Positions 54,586-64,000 of a stretch of 64,000 nt of DNA are shown one piece after another. Every line of letters starts with the position of its first letter. Within the stretch, counting starts at the first letter, position 1. The stretch covers positions 12,831 to 76,830 of the forward strand of contig CAYWNA010000031.1 in assembly GCA_964459305.1 (NCBI GenBank), read 5' to 3'. The notes below the pieces were generated by a model, which ran no database searches, was not told where the DNA came from, and saw only the letters and a list, made by a program, of their open reading frames with translations. This DNA comes from CAYWNA01 sp964459305. Lineage in GTDB: Bacteria; Planctomycetota; Planctomycetia; Pirellulales; Pirellulaceae. Position numbers and translations under genes: made by a program.

Positions 54586-56061
54586 ATGCTGTCTCGTCTT
54601 TCAATCAACGCCCATTCGTTTCGAATCGTTGTTCTGGCCACGGTTGTCGCGAGTGCCATTTTCATCCCGTCGCACGGATTCGCCAACAGGGCCAGCGAAT
54701 TGGGATCGGCGCGTCCCAACGTTGTGTTGATCGTGACCGATAACCACGGTGCGTGGACGTTGGGCTGCTACGGGAATCCAGATATCCAGACACCGAACCT
54801 GGATCGGATGGCGGCCGAGGGCGTGCGATTCGCGCAGGCATTCTCCAGCAATCCGGTCTGCTCGCCGACACGGGCGACGCTGCTTTCGGGGCTGATGCCG
54901 TCACAGCACGGAGTGCACAACTACCTGAATGCCCAATACAGCACGCTCGACGAATTCGACACACTGCCTGAGATCCTCAGCCGAGCGGGGTACACGTGCG
55001 GGATCGTGGGCAAGTGGCACCTGGGACCGTTTGACCGGCCGGGCCAGGAGAGCTTCACGCATTGGGTAGTAAAGCAGGGCGGACACACACCGTCGTTCTA
55101 CAAGACTCTGGTGATCGACGATGCAGGCAAAAAGCGGCAGATCGAGCCGCACATCACGCCGTTCTGGACCGGACACGCGGTCAACTTCATCGAGAAGAAC
55201 AAGGACCGGCCGTTCTTTCTCTACCTGGCCTACAATGGTCCCTATGGCCTTCACACGTGCATCCGCAGCGAGCCAAAGAACCGCCATGCCGCCACCTACG
55301 CCGGCAACGAGATGAAGTCGTACCCGCGCGAACCGATGCACCCATGGCTTCGCACAAATCGGGAACACATTGGCAACGTGTCCTCGATGCGCAACTACGC
55401 ATCGCAGGTCAGTCTGGTCGACGACGGCGTGGGCGAAGTGCTGGCGACGCTCAAGAGAGCCGGACTCGACCAGAATACGCTGGTCGTCTTCACGGCAGAC
55501 CAAGGGATGGCCGGCGGACACGGTGGATTCTGGGGCATGGGCGACCACACGCGACCGCGGACCATCTATGATTGGACACTGCACATCCCGCTGATTGTGC
55601 GGCAGCCCGGCAAGGTGGTGGCCGGTAAAACGGTCGACCATCTTGTGGCCAACTACGACATCCTGCCATCGCTACTTGGCCAAATCGGCCTGAAAGACCA
55701 AATTCCCGACAAGCCGCGCGGACCGGGACGAGATTTCTCGCCCTTCTTGCGCGGCGAGCAGATCGAATGGGAAGACGTGGTATTTGGCGAGTATGCCGCG
55801 TCGGTCCGCACGATCCGCACCGACCGCTGGAAGTACATCGAGCGAGCCGACAAGGGCCCGTGGCAATTGTTCGACCTTGCGGCCGACCCCGGCGAGAAGA
55901 CGAATCTACACGACAATCCGGAGTACGCCGAGATCCAGGCGACGTTCGAGCAGCGACTGCACCAGTTCTTTGCCACACACTCTGATCCGCAATGGGACAT
56001 GTGGAAGCCGGATGGCACCAGCAAACACCTTCACACGAAAAAGCGGCCGCAGCGACCGTAG
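54586..56061 (+). CDS. Exported sulfatase (formylglycine type)
   Basis: Protein of 491 residues; ATG at 54586, with gaaggag about 13 bases upstream. A signal peptide (about 1-34) ends near SHGFA. The metal-binding start PNVVLIVTDNHGAWTLGCYG is followed by NPVCSPTRATLLSG with the CxPxR signature in which the cysteine becomes formylglycine. Metal and sulfate residues recur in GIVGKWHLG and FTADQGMAGGHGG. DRWKYIERADKGPWQLFDLA is the usual C-terminal block. It cleaves sulfate esters, probably from polysaccharides, in the periplasm or outside. It is plus-strand and separated by 218 bases from the giant protein. The maturase that makes formylglycine is not in the window. Confidence 0.93.
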   Translation: MLSRLSINAHSFRIVVLATVVASAIFIPSHGFANRASELGSARPNVVLIVTDNHGAWTLGCYGNPDIQTPNLDRMAAEGVRFAQAFSSNPVCSPTRATLLSGLMPSQHGVHNYLNAQYSTLDEFDTLPEILSRAGYTCGIVGKWHLGPFDRPGQESFTHWVVKQGGHTPSFYKTLVIDDAGKKRQIEPHITPFWTGHAVNFIEKNKDRPFFLYLAYNGPYGLHTCIRSEPKNRHAATYAGNEMKSYPREPMHPWLRTNREHIGNVSSMRNYASQVSLVDDGVGEVLATLKRAGLDQNTLVVFTADQGMAGGHGGFWGMGDHTRPRTIYDWTLHIPLIVRQPGKVVAGKTVDHLVANYDILPSLLGQIGLKDQIPDKPRGPGRDFSPFLRGEQIEWEDVVFGEYAASVRTIRTDRWKYIERADKGPWQLFDLAADPGEKTNLHDNPEYAEIQATFEQRLHQFFATHSDPQWDMWKPDGTSKHLHTKKRPQRP

Positions 56062-56279
56062 GATCGCCAATACGATAGCATGCCCGATTTCGACGCCCCG
56101 TAAGCTCGTGACGGCAGAAAAGAAAACTGTGCCCCCTGGTGAACCGTCTTCTATTATTGTGGTGGTGTGCGCTCCAAATCCACTCAAACGGACGGGTTGT
56201 GTCGCAGGCCTAGCACCCACCATTCACTGAGAAGTCGAGCATGAGAGGTGTCGCAAGGCGTCTTGAGGGAGGAAATCGC

Positions 56280-59200
56280 ATGAAATCCGTGACGAAACTG
56301 CTGGTTTGGGCCATTTTTCTTCTATCCCCCGCGCTATCGATCGCGGCGGAAATCGATTTCATCGAGGATTTTGCGTTGGCCAAGAACCGCGCGGTTCCGC
56401 TGAAGCAACTGATCCCCGGCACGGAGGATTACTACTATTACCACTCAATCCACTACCAAAACACCGAACAGTTCGACAAAGTCGACGAGTTGTTGGCAGC
56501 GTGGATCAAACGATACAAGTACACGCCGCGCGTTCGCGAAATCCAGAACCGGCAAGCGTTGTTGACCTATGCGAAGGACCCCGACAAATCCTTGGAATTC
56601 ATTCGCCAGCATTTGAACCTGACCTTCGATCACCAGCGGGAACTGTTGGACCGGAAGCCGAATCTACCCACCAGCCTGGACCAGAAGCAGATCAGCCGCG
56701 AAACGTTGACGAAGGAAGCCTTCAGTCGCTACCAGAATCTGAAGGGGTTCGAGGATGCGGCCCATGATTGGCTCGTGACCACCGAATTGAATGCGGATCG
56801 CCGGCGTCATTTGCTCGAACGTTTGGGGCGGCCCGACTATCCGAATCTTCCCAAACTGGTCGTCGACGATTTGAATTACCAACACAGCCGCGGGTTCGGA
56901 TCGTTCAATATCCACCGATTGCTGCTGTTGGAACAACTGGACGCGTGTCTGAAGCTGAAGCCGGATCTGCTGAACCAGACTAACTTCGTCAACGTGTACC
57001 TCGCCAAGCTGCATCCGAACGACGATGTCGACTGGCGCCACGACGCGGAACAGCATCGAACGCATCTCGATGGCCTCTGGGGATTCGTCCAGCGACTGGC
57101 GCCGGTTCACAATTCGCTGAAAGCCAACGTGCTTTACCGTCGGCTGGTCCTCGACCGCTCGTTGGGCCAATACGACAAGCAGCGGTTTATGACCTATATC
57201 GCCCTGCCGCGGAACGCCAGCTACATGAATGTCGAGTTCATGCGCACGGAAGAAAGCCGCCGCAACGCCGCAAAGTTGAACGCCGATTTTCAGCAAACGA
57301 CCTTGTTGCCGCCAGTTGGCAACGACGAACCTCTGGTGCGCAGCTACTTGCACCACTTCTTCGTCGAAGAGACCACCTACAAACCGTACGAGCCGTACAT
57401 CAGCGACGTCTACCTGAACCGCAACTTCGCCGAAACGAAAATCGTGAGTGGCCTGGGCGAAGGCGAACAGTGGTATTCCATGTTGCAGCCGGCCGAATAC
57501 CAGGCGTTGAAGGAACGGATCGACATCGACTTTGCGCACACCAACAAGAAACGTTTTGCCGCCGACGATCCCGTGAGCCTGGATCTATCGGTCAAAAATG
57601 TCGAAACGCTGATCGTCAAGGTCTACGAAATCAACACGCGCAACTTCTCCCGCGAGAAGCTGAGCGAAGTGAATACGGATATCAACCTCGACGGCCTGGT
57701 CGCCAATTGGGAAACCACGCACGAGTACACCGAGCCGCCGCTGCGTCGAGTTCGCCGGCACTTCGAATTCGCAGACCTGAAAAAGCCCGGCGTCTATGTG
57801 ATCGACTTCATCGGCAACGGAAAGAGCAGCCGGGCCGTGATTCGAAAGGGAAGGCTTCGACATCTGGTTCGCACGGCCACCGCGGGCCACGTGTTTACCG
57901 TGATGGACGAGCAGAACCGCAAACTGCCGGATGCCACGATTTGGTTCGCCGGCCGCGAGTACAGGCCGGACGACAAGGGCGAGGTCGTCGTTCCGTTCAG
58001 CAACTCGCCGACGCGCCAGTCCATCATTCTGTCGCACGGCGATTCCTGTTCGCTCGACTCGTTCCAGCATGAGGCGGAAAGCTACTCGCTGGCCGCCGGC
58101 ATCTATGTCGATCGAGAATCGTTGCTGCAGCGGAAGAAGGCGCAAGTGGTCCTTCGGCCACAGCTCTATCTGAACGGGACGCCCGTGACGCTGTCGGTGC
58201 TGGAAGACGTGCGTCTGGTGATTACTTCCACGGACCACGACGGCATATCGACGACCAAGGAGGTCGCCGATTTCAAGCTGTACGAAGATCGCGAATCCAT
58301 CTACGAGTTTCAGACGCCACAGCGACTGTCCAACATCAGCTTTACGCTCAAGGCGAAAGTCCGGAATCTCAGCCAGAACAAGAAGATCGACTTGTCGGTC
58401 GACGAGTCGTTCGCGCTGAACGAAATCGATCGCACCGAGAAGGTCGAAGATCTGCACCTGGCGCTGATCGACGGAAAATACGTCCTCGAACTGCTCGGCA
58501 AGACCGGCGAGCCCAAAGCAGATCGTCCGGTGCGGTTGTCCTTCAAGCATCGCGATTTTCGCGATGCTAAGCAGGTCATGCTCAAGACCGATGGCGGGGG
58601 CCGCGTTCTGCTTGGATCGTTGGCCGATGTCGCTTTGGTCACGGCCACCGGACCGGAGGATACGTCACATGCGTGGATGCTGGGACGCGATCGGCATACC
58701 CGCTGCCAGCAATTGCACGGCCGGGAGGGCGAAGCGCTGACGGTGCCGTACACGGGCAAATCGGACAAGCCGCTCCGCGAGGAATTTTCACTCTTGGAGT
58801 TGCGTGGTGGCACGTTCGTGGCTGACAGGTTCGAAGCTATCTCGATCGATGAAGGCCTGTTGCGGATGGTCGATTTGCCGCGAGGTGACTACGACTTGTG
58901 GCTGAAGAGGGCAAACCGGCGGATCCGTCTGCGCGTGGCAGCCGGCCGCCGAGGCGAAGGATACGTGCTGGGCGAAAACCGGCAATTGGAAGTGCGAAAC
59001 GACCAGCCGCTGCAGATCGCCGATATCCAAGCGGGCGATGACGCAATTGCGATTCGTTTGCAGAATGCGACAGAGTTTGCACGGGTGCACGTGTTTGCCA
59101 CGCGATATCAACCAGCCTACTCGGCCTACGTTCACTTCGCCCGAGTGCGTGATGCAGAGCCATACTGGGTCCAGCCTAAGAAGCTGGAGTCCTTGTATGT

Positions 59201-62200
59201 CGCGGGCCGTGCCCTGGGCGACGAATACCGTTACATCATCGACCGCAAATATGCCAAGAAGTACCCCGGCAATATGCTGCACCGCCCCAGCCTGCTGCTG
59301 AATCCTTGGGCCGTTCGCAGCACGGAGACTGCCAAGCAGAAGCCGAAACCGGGCGCGGATTTCGAGCGGGAAGCCGAACCGGCTGAAGAGGCAGGCGAAC
59401 GAGCTGGCGCCGAAGGCGGCGAGGCCGCCGGACGCGGCGACTTCGCGAATCTGGACTTCCTGGCCGAAGCGACCGCCGTGCTGTTGAACCTGGCGGCAGA
59501 TGAGAAGGGCATGATTTCGATTCCGCTCGAAGACATGGGCGCCCATCAGTACCTGCACATTGTAGCTGTCGATCCGCGTTCGACAGCGTACCGGTCACTG
59601 TCGCTCCCGGAGATCAAGGCCGAACCGAACGACCTTCGCCTGGCCACAGGCCTTGATCCGCAGAAGCACTACGCCCAGCAAAAGCAAATCACGGTGGTCG
59701 ATGGCAAACAGCAATTTGTGCTTAGCGACATCACAAGCTCGAAGTTCGAGACCTACGACAGCCTGGCCAAGGTCTACTCGCTGTACGTCACGCTCAGCAG
59801 CGATGCCACGCTGGTCGAGTTCGGCTTCTTGACCGGCTGGCCAGACCTGGAGCCCGAACAGAAGCGGGCCAAGTACTCGAAGTACGCGTGTCACGAGCTG
59901 AACTTCTTCCTACACAAGAAAGACCCCGATTTCTTCCGCGCCGTGGTACTGCCGTATCTGAAAAACAAAAAGGACAAACAGTTTCTGGATCATTGGCTGT
60001 TGGGCGATAGCTTGTCGGCCTATCTCGAACCTTGGAACTACTCGCAGTTGAACGTGGTGGAGCGAATCCTGCTGTCCGAGCGTATCGCCGGCGATCGGCA
60101 AAGCACATCGCGCCATGTGAGCGATCTGTTCGGCCTGCTTCCGCCCAACATCGAGCGATTCAACCTCCTGTTCAACACGGCGGTCAAGGGCAGTGCATTG
60201 GACGCGGATGATGCCCTGGGACTGGTTGCTGCAACGGACAAGGTGGAGAAGCTGCAGCGAAAGCTGGGCGAACGGCAGTCCTTCTCATTGGCGCGCGGCA
60301 ACCGTCTGGCGCTGCCAGCCCCAGCCGCCCCCGCACCGGCTGAGCCGGCAGCGGAAGCGCCGGCCGAACGGGCTCCGGCCCTTGCCCTTTCCGAGCTGGC
60401 ACAAAGCGGGGACAAGCAGAGTCTGGCTGCGGGGTCCGCACGTGCTCGGCAAAGGGCCGCGAAAAAGAAAGCCGGCAAATACGCTTTCTTTGATGCGGAT
60501 GCGGATCGGCGCGGCCTGGTTCGCCAGTACTATCAGAAGCTGGACAAGACGCAGGAATGGGCCGAAAACAACTACTACCATCTGTCCATCGAGAAACAAA
60601 CGGCCGATTTGATCACCGTCAGCGCGTTTTGGCGAGACTATGCAGAGCGCGATGCCAGGAGGGGCGCCCCGTTCCGTTCCGAGACCTTTGCGGAAGCGTC
60701 GCGTAACTTCCCGGAAATGATGTTCGCGCTGGCCGTTTTGGACTTGCCGTTCAAAGCAGAAGAACACGAGACGGAGTTCGATAACGCGGAAATGACCCTG
60801 ACGACCGGCTCGCCAATCGTCGTCTTTCACGAGGAAATCAAGCCGGCTGAACCGGTCGCCGAACAGACGCCGATCCTGGTCAGCCAGAACTTCTTCCGAC
60901 ATGGCGACCGATATCGCCACGTGGACGGCGAACGGCTGGACAAGTTCGTCACTGACGAATTCCTGATCCACACGGTGTACGGCTGCCAGGTCGTGGTGAC
61001 CAATCCGACCTCTTCGCGACAGAAGCTGGACGTGCTGCTGCAAGTGCCGCTGGGCGCCATCCCGGTGATGAACGGACAGTTTACTCGCAGTGTCCACACC
61101 GATCTGGAACCGTACAACACGCAGACGCTGGAATACCACTTTTACTTCCCCGCCACAGGCGGCTTCCCGCACTACCCGGTCCACGTGGCCAAGAACGAGC
61201 GCCTGCTGGCCAACGCCGAGCCGTTTATGCTGAACGTGGTGGAGAAGCTCAGCAAGATCGACCGCGAGTCGTGGGATTACGTTTCGCAGCACGGATCGAA
61301 CGACGATGTGCTGGAGTACCTCCAGCAGAACAACCTGCATCGCACGAAACTGGACCGGATCGCCTTCCGCATGCAAGACAAGGCGTACTTCAACCGGATA
61401 ACCCAGCTTCTGACGCGGCGGCATGCCTACGACCATACGCTGTGGTCGTACGGTATCAAGCACAACGAACCGGCGGCCGTGCGCCAATACCTGCAATACG
61501 CCGACAACTTCGTGAGCCAGTGCGGCGCCTACGTCGTCAGTCCGCTGCTGACGATCGACCCAGTGGCCCGCAAGACGTACCAGCACATGGATTACCGACC
61601 GCTGGTGAACGCCCGCGCCCATGCGCTCGGCCGGCGCCGCCAGATCCTGAACGACCGTTTCCACGCCCAGTATCATCGGCTGTTGAAGATTCTCAGCTAC
61701 CGCCGCGAACTGGACGACGCGGAATTGATGGCCGTGATCTACTACCTGCTGCTGCAAGACCGCGCGCACGAGGCCCTAGAGTCCTTCGGCCGTGTCAGCG
61801 CGGACAAGCTGGCCACGCGCCTGCAATACGACTACTTCGCGGCGTACTTGGACTTCTATGGCGACGAGCCCAAACAAGCCAGGGCTATCGTGGACAAATA
61901 CGCCGACCATCCAGTGGATCGTTGGCGCAATGCATTCGCTGCGATGGCGGCCCAGTTAGACGAGATCGAAGGTGGGGCGGCCAAGGTGATCGACGAAGAG
62001 GATCGAGGCGAAGTCCAGACGAAGCTCGCGGCGTCCGAGTCGAGTTTTGACTTCAAGGTCGAATCGAAGCAGGTCACGATCGACTACCAGAACCTGGATG
62101 AAGTCGGCGTCAATTACTATCTGATGGACATCGAGCTGTTGTTCAGCCGCAATCCCTTCGTGCAGCAGTATTCCAGCCAGTTCTCGCACATTCTGCCGAA

Positions 62201-62612
62201 TGCGACCCAGACAGTGAAGCTGCCTGCCAAGAAGGCCATTCACACGTTCGCCCTGCCGGATCGCCTGCACAACAGCAACGTGTTAGTTGAGATCACCGGC
62301 GGCGGGCAGACAAAATCGAAAGCGTACTACTCGAATTCGCTGTCGGTCCAAGTGATCGAGAACTACGGACAGGTCCGAGTCACACACAGCGATTCGACGC
62401 GGCCACTGGCCAAGGTGTACGTCAAAGTCTATGCCCAGATGAGAGACGGCAGCGTCCGGTTCTACAAAGACGGCTACACCGATCTGCGCGGCCGGTTCGA
62501 TTACGGATCGCTGAACACAAACGATCTGGACCACGTCGCCAAGTTCTCCCTATTGATGCTCAGCGACGCACACGGCGCAATCGTCCGCGAGGCAAACCCA
62601 CCGAAACGCTAG
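56280..62612 (+). CDS. Giant secreted macroglobulin-like protein without thioester
   Basis: Protein of 2,110 residues from the ATG at 56280 (MKSVTKLLVWAIFLLSPALS), preceded by gagggaggaaatcgc. A Sec signal ends near SIAAE. Residues ~30-430 are helical and charged. From about 430 come strand-rich segments typical of macroglobulin-type sandwich domains: DDPVSLDLSVKNVETLIVKV and LRHLVRTATAGHVFTVMDEQ, then LPDATIWFAGREYRPDDKGE. Two linkers, acidic near residues 1019-1053 and Ala/Pro-rich near 1340-1400, divide the chain. Helical and beta regions follow to SDSTRPLAKVYVKVYAQMRD near the end. The thioester motif of alpha-2-macroglobulins (CxEQ) was not found. It may trap proteases or scaffold the envelope. 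Family membership is tentative. Confidence 0.65.
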   Translation: MKSVTKLLVWAIFLLSPALSIAAEIDFIEDFALAKNRAVPLKQLIPGTEDYYYYHSIHYQNTEQFDKVDELLAAWIKRYKYTPRVREIQNRQALLTYAKDPDKSLEFIRQHLNLTFDHQRELLDRKPNLPTSLDQKQISRETLTKEAFSRYQNLKGFEDAAHDWLVTTELNADRRRHLLERLGRPDYPNLPKLVVDDLNYQHSRGFGSFNIHRLLLLEQLDACLKLKPDLLNQTNFVNVYLAKLHPNDDVDWRHDAEQHRTHLDGLWGFVQRLAPVHNSLKANVLYRRLVLDRSLGQYDKQRFMTYIALPRNASYMNVEFMRTEESRRNAAKLNADFQQTTLLPPVGNDEPLVRSYLHHFFVEETTYKPYEPYISDVYLNRNFAETKIVSGLGEGEQWYSMLQPAEYQALKERIDIDFAHTNKKRFAADDPVSLDLSVKNVETLIVKVYEINTRNFSREKLSEVNTDINLDGLVANWETTHEYTEPPLRRVRRHFEFADLKKPGVYVIDFIGNGKSSRAVIRKGRLRHLVRTATAGHVFTVMDEQNRKLPDATIWFAGREYRPDDKGEVVVPFSNSPTRQSIILSHGDSCSLDSFQHEAESYSLAAGIYVDRESLLQRKKAQVVLRPQLYLNGTPVTLSVLEDVRLVITSTDHDGISTTKEVADFKLYEDRESIYEFQTPQRLSNISFTLKAKVRNLSQNKKIDLSVDESFALNEIDRTEKVEDLHLALIDGKYVLELLGKTGEPKADRPVRLSFKHRDFRDAKQVMLKTDGGGRVLLGSLADVALVTATGPEDTSHAWMLGRDRHTRCQQLHGREGEALTVPYTGKSDKPLREEFSLLELRGGTFVADRFEAISIDEGLLRMVDLPRGDYDLWLKRANRRIRLRVAAGRRGEGYVLGENRQLEVRNDQPLQIADIQAGDDAIAIRLQNATEFARVHVFATRYQPAYSAYVHFARVRDAEPYWVQPKKLESLYVAGRALGDEYRYIIDRKYAKKYPGNMLHRPSLLLNPWAVRSTETAKQKPKPGADFEREAEPAEEAGERAGAEGGEAAGRGDFANLDFLAEATAVLLNLAADEKGMISIPLEDMGAHQYLHIVAVDPRSTAYRSLSLPEIKAEPNDLRLATGLDPQKHYAQQKQITVVDGKQQFVLSDITSSKFETYDSLAKVYSLYVTLSSDATLVEFGFLTGWPDLEPEQKRAKYSKYACHELNFFLHKKDPDFFRAVVLPYLKNKKDKQFLDHWLLGDSLSAYLEPWNYSQLNVVERILLSERIAGDRQSTSRHVSDLFGLLPPNIERFNLLFNTAVKGSALDADDALGLVAATDKVEKLQRKLGERQSFSLARGNRLALPAPAAPAPAEPAAEAPAERAPALALSELAQSGDKQSLAAGSARARQRAAKKKAGKYAFFDADADRRGLVRQYYQKLDKTQEWAENNYYHLSIEKQTADLITVSAFWRDYAERDARRGAPFRSETFAEASRNFPEMMFALAVLDLPFKAEEHETEFDNAEMTLTTGSPIVVFHEEIKPAEPVAEQTPILVSQNFFRHGDRYRHVDGERLDKFVTDEFLIHTVYGCQVVVTNPTSSRQKLDVLLQVPLGAIPVMNGQFTRSVHTDLEPYNTQTLEYHFYFPATGGFPHYPVHVAKNERLLANAEPFMLNVVEKLSKIDRESWDYVSQHGSNDDVLEYLQQNNLHRTKLDRIAFRMQDKAYFNRITQLLTRRHAYDHTLWSYGIKHNEPAAVRQYLQYADNFVSQCGAYVVSPLLTIDPVARKTYQHMDYRPLVNARAHALGRRRQILNDRFHAQYHRLLKILSYRRELDDAELMAVIYYLLLQDRAHEALESFGRVSADKLATRLQYDYFAAYLDFYGDEPKQARAIVDKYADHPVDRWRNAFAAMAAQLDEIEGGAAKVIDEEDRGEVQTKLAASESSFDFKVESKQVTIDYQNLDEVGVNYYLMDIELLFSRNPFVQQYSSQFSHILPNATQTVKLPAKKAIHTFALPDRLHNSNVLVEITGGGQTKSKAYYSNSLSVQVIENYGQVRVTHSDSTRPLAKVYVKVYAQMRDGSVRFYKDGYTDLRGRFDYGSLNTNDLDHVAKFSLLMLSDAHGAIVREANPPKR

Positions 62613-63294
62613 GAGCGAGACCTGGACTTGCTGGAAAACCAAACGGAGAAGGCCGAGGGCAGCTACGCTCGCTGGAGCTTGAGAAGCTAGTGCAATCGAC
62701 GACTACGTGAATCCAGTCATCATCCGTAGCGAGTTGGATCACGGCGATCACGAGAACTTGGCCGAGCTTCCACAAGCACCTGGGATCACGAGTGAAGACT
62801 CGGTGGTAACCGGACGGTCCTCTTCGGCCAAATCGCCCACGCTCCAAAACAGGTGAAGGTGTCCGGGAATTGGGAGGGCGAAGCTCCTGCTGAGCCAGGT
62901 TCTTGGCACCAACGCGCGGCTCGACTGGAGCCTCGCCCTCCCGAAAATCACGGATTTCAGCGTTTCGAATTCCCGGACGCCTTCAAGCAGGTTGGTAATG
63001 GTACGAGCGCCCTTCGTAACAATCGCACCGACCGGGAGCACCAAAATGCGCTGGACAGTTGGTCGGGTAAATGCTATAGAAAAGGACCCCAACAGTGGCT
63101 CCGCCACGTCGGGCAAGCAAGTCATAACCAGACTTTTTTCTGGTCCATTACTTTGGCGAGTTAGACCGAGAGGAGTCTTCTTACTGCGCCGTGTGACCTC
63201 GCGACCATACCAGTTTTTCGTTCATATTCTGGCAGAAGGCGAGCTAATCCGCATTTTTTATCAGCCCAGGGATTTGGCGACACCATGTATCGTA
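62613..63294. other. Repeat-bearing gap, no gene supported
   Basis: About 680 bases between the giant protein and palindrome family A. Besides the hairpin at 62872-62942, no protein or RNA gene was recognised; short frames (for example 62853-63164) run through the hairpin and look accidental. Confidence 0.5.
62872..62942. repeat. Palindromic repeat, family D
   Basis: The arms 62872-62894 (gggagggcgaagctcctgct onward) and 62920-62942 (ending gcctcgccctccc) pair over 23 bases with a few mismatches; the loop is 25 bases. No second copy was seen in the window. Confidence 0.8.
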
Positions 63295-63355
63295 GTAACC
63301 CGAAGCGTAAGCGAGGATAACTCGTGTGTCAGCCCTCGCTTACGCTTCGGGTTAC
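63295..63355. repeat. Palindromic repeat, family A (second full copy)
   Basis: The arms 63295-63316 and 63334-63355 are perfect 22-base complements with the same sequence as the hairpin at 38-100, around an unrelated 17-base loop. Arms conserved while the loop diverges argues for selection on, or recent spread of, the arm sequence. Confidence 0.9.
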
Positions 63356-63422
63356 GATGGGCTGATGAGAAATGCGGGCTAAGGAACCGTCGACCAATAA
63401 GTGTCAACTCTTGCTTGAAGAA

Positions 63423-63485
63423 TGCGAAATCCTGACAGCAGATAGTCGCCGTGTTCTCCGAACTCGGTGCCTTACCTCGCCGACC
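63423..63485 (+). repeat. Dispersed ~62-base repeat (copy 2)
   Basis: It matches 17434-17496 with few changes, including agtcgccgtgttctccgaac exactly. It ends about 12 bases before the dTDP-glucose dehydratase ATG, so it may contain or replace part of that gene's leader. Confidence 0.75.
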
Positions 63486-63496
63486 CTTATGCGAAA

Positions 63497-64000
63497 ATGA
63501 ATACAATCCTCATCACCGGCGGCGCGGGTTTCATCGGCAGTAATTTCACTTTGCAGTGGCTTGCTGAGGAGACCTCGTCTGTCGTGGTGCTCGACAAACT
63601 GTCATACGCCGCCAACCTCGATTCCTTGGCACCACTCGAGGGCGACGCGAGATTCCATTTCGAGCAGGGGGACATCGCCGATCAAGAGCGAACGTCCGAC
63701 CTGCTGCGCGAGCACCGTCCGCACGCCGTGATCAACTTCGCCGCCGAGACGCACGTCGACCGCTCGATCGATGGGCCCGAACCTTTCGTGGCGACAAACG
63801 TCGTGGGAGCGTGCCGTCTGCTGGAAACCACGCACGGCTACTGGAAAGATCTGCCTGAGCCGGAGAAGTCGCGTTTTCGTTTTCTGCACATTTCCACCGA
63901 CGAAGTATACGGTTCTTTGGGACCCACCGGGAGATTCTCCGAGGATAGTCCCTATGCACCGAACTCGCCCTATTCCGCCTCGAAGGCGGCATCGGATCAT
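63497..64000 (+). CDS. rfbB: dTDP-glucose 4,6-dehydratase, N-terminal part (cut by window end)
   Basis: The frame opens at ATG 63497 and is still open at base 64000, giving 168 residues. NTILITGGAGFIGSNFTLQW is the TGxxGxxG NAD site. INFAAETHVDRSIDGPEPFV and LHISTDEVYGSLG are hallmark RmlB blocks, with the catalytic aspartate region TDEVYG. NSPYSASKAASDH holds the active-site YxxxK. The enzyme turns dTDP-glucose into dTDP-4-keto-6-deoxyglucose, the precursor of rhamnose and other deoxysugars. The rest of the gene, and probably rfbA/C/D, lie beyond the window. It may feed the glycan loci upstream. The ribosome-binding site is weak. Confidence 0.93.
   Translation, partial: MNTILITGGAGFIGSNFTLQWLAEETSSVVVLDKLSYAANLDSLAPLEGDARFHFEQGDIADQERTSDLLREHRPHAVINFAAETHVDRSIDGPEPFVATNVVGACRLLETTHGYWKDLPEPEKSRFRFLHISTDEVYGSLGPTGRFSEDSPYAPNSPYSASKAASDH

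Noticed and set aside
60285..61769. Minus-strand open frame of 494 codons
   Set aside because: Antisense to the giant secreted protein; no domain and no ribosome-binding site.
56280..62612. Classical thioester alpha-2-macroglobulin
   Set aside because: No CxEQ thioester motif found in the translated sequence.
1..64000. CRISPR arrays, tRNA and rRNA genes
   Set aside because: No regularly spaced repeats and no cloverleaf or rRNA-like stretches were recognised.

Overview
The window looks like chromosomal DNA of a planctomycete (Planctomycetota, probably Pirellulales-like). This is inferred from gene content: secreted PQQ-type beta-propeller proteins fused to a methyltransferase-like domain, a formylglycine-type sulfatase, a Tat-exported agarase-like enzyme, a zinc-ribbon Ser/Thr kinase, a secreted protein of about 2,110 residues, many GTG/TTG starts, and several families of intergenic palindromic repeats. 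I saw no rRNA, tRNA or CRISPR array. Start codons were chosen mainly from visible Shine-Dalgarno sequences.

Region 1 (1-19.4 kb) holds mostly single genes on both strands: an agarase-like protein, an AlkC-like DNA glycosylase, two methyltransferase-like/beta-propeller fusions, a fused acetyl-CoA carboxylase carboxyltransferase (AccA then AccD), a secreted alpha/alpha-barrel lyase-like enzyme, a Ser/Thr kinase, a beta-lactamase-fold serine hydrolase, an SGNH hydrolase, an exported MsrA-MsrB and decayed gene remnants.

Region 2 (19.7-33.8 kb) is a surface-glycan or lipid-linked glycan locus: a reductase-type SDR with a putative SCP2-like tail, a GT32-GT4 double glycosyltransferase, an ABC-2 permease and Wzt-like ATPase, a sulfotransferase, an unusual SGNH-hydrolase/radical-SAM fusion, a polysaccharide pyruvyl transferase fused to a second domain, and two glycosyltransferases on the opposite strand that look compositionally foreign.

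Region 3 (34.7-43.2 kb) is an export cluster: a TolC-like outer membrane factor facing a ceramide-glucosyltransferase-like GT gene interrupted by one in-frame stop, then a SyrD/PvdE-type cyclic-peptide-exporter-like ABC protein, a MacA-like adaptor and a MacB-like transporter.

Region 4 (43.3-50.6 kb) continues glycan assembly with two GT2 and one GT4 glycosyltransferases, a second sulfotransferase, and an atypical GAPDH paralogue closely followed by a radical SAM/SPASM protein.

Region 5 (50.6-64 kb) has a decayed IS91-type transposase, a neutral-ceramidase-like protein, a small unknown protein, a sulfatase, the giant secreted macroglobulin-like protein, a repeat-rich gap, and the start of a dTDP-glucose 4,6-dehydratase cut by the window end. 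Overall the window combines a sulfated, possibly pyruvylated cell-surface glycan system with secreted degradative enzymes. The best candidates for undescribed biology are the 24.0-31.1 kb exporter/modification cassette and the GAPDH/radical-SAM pair.
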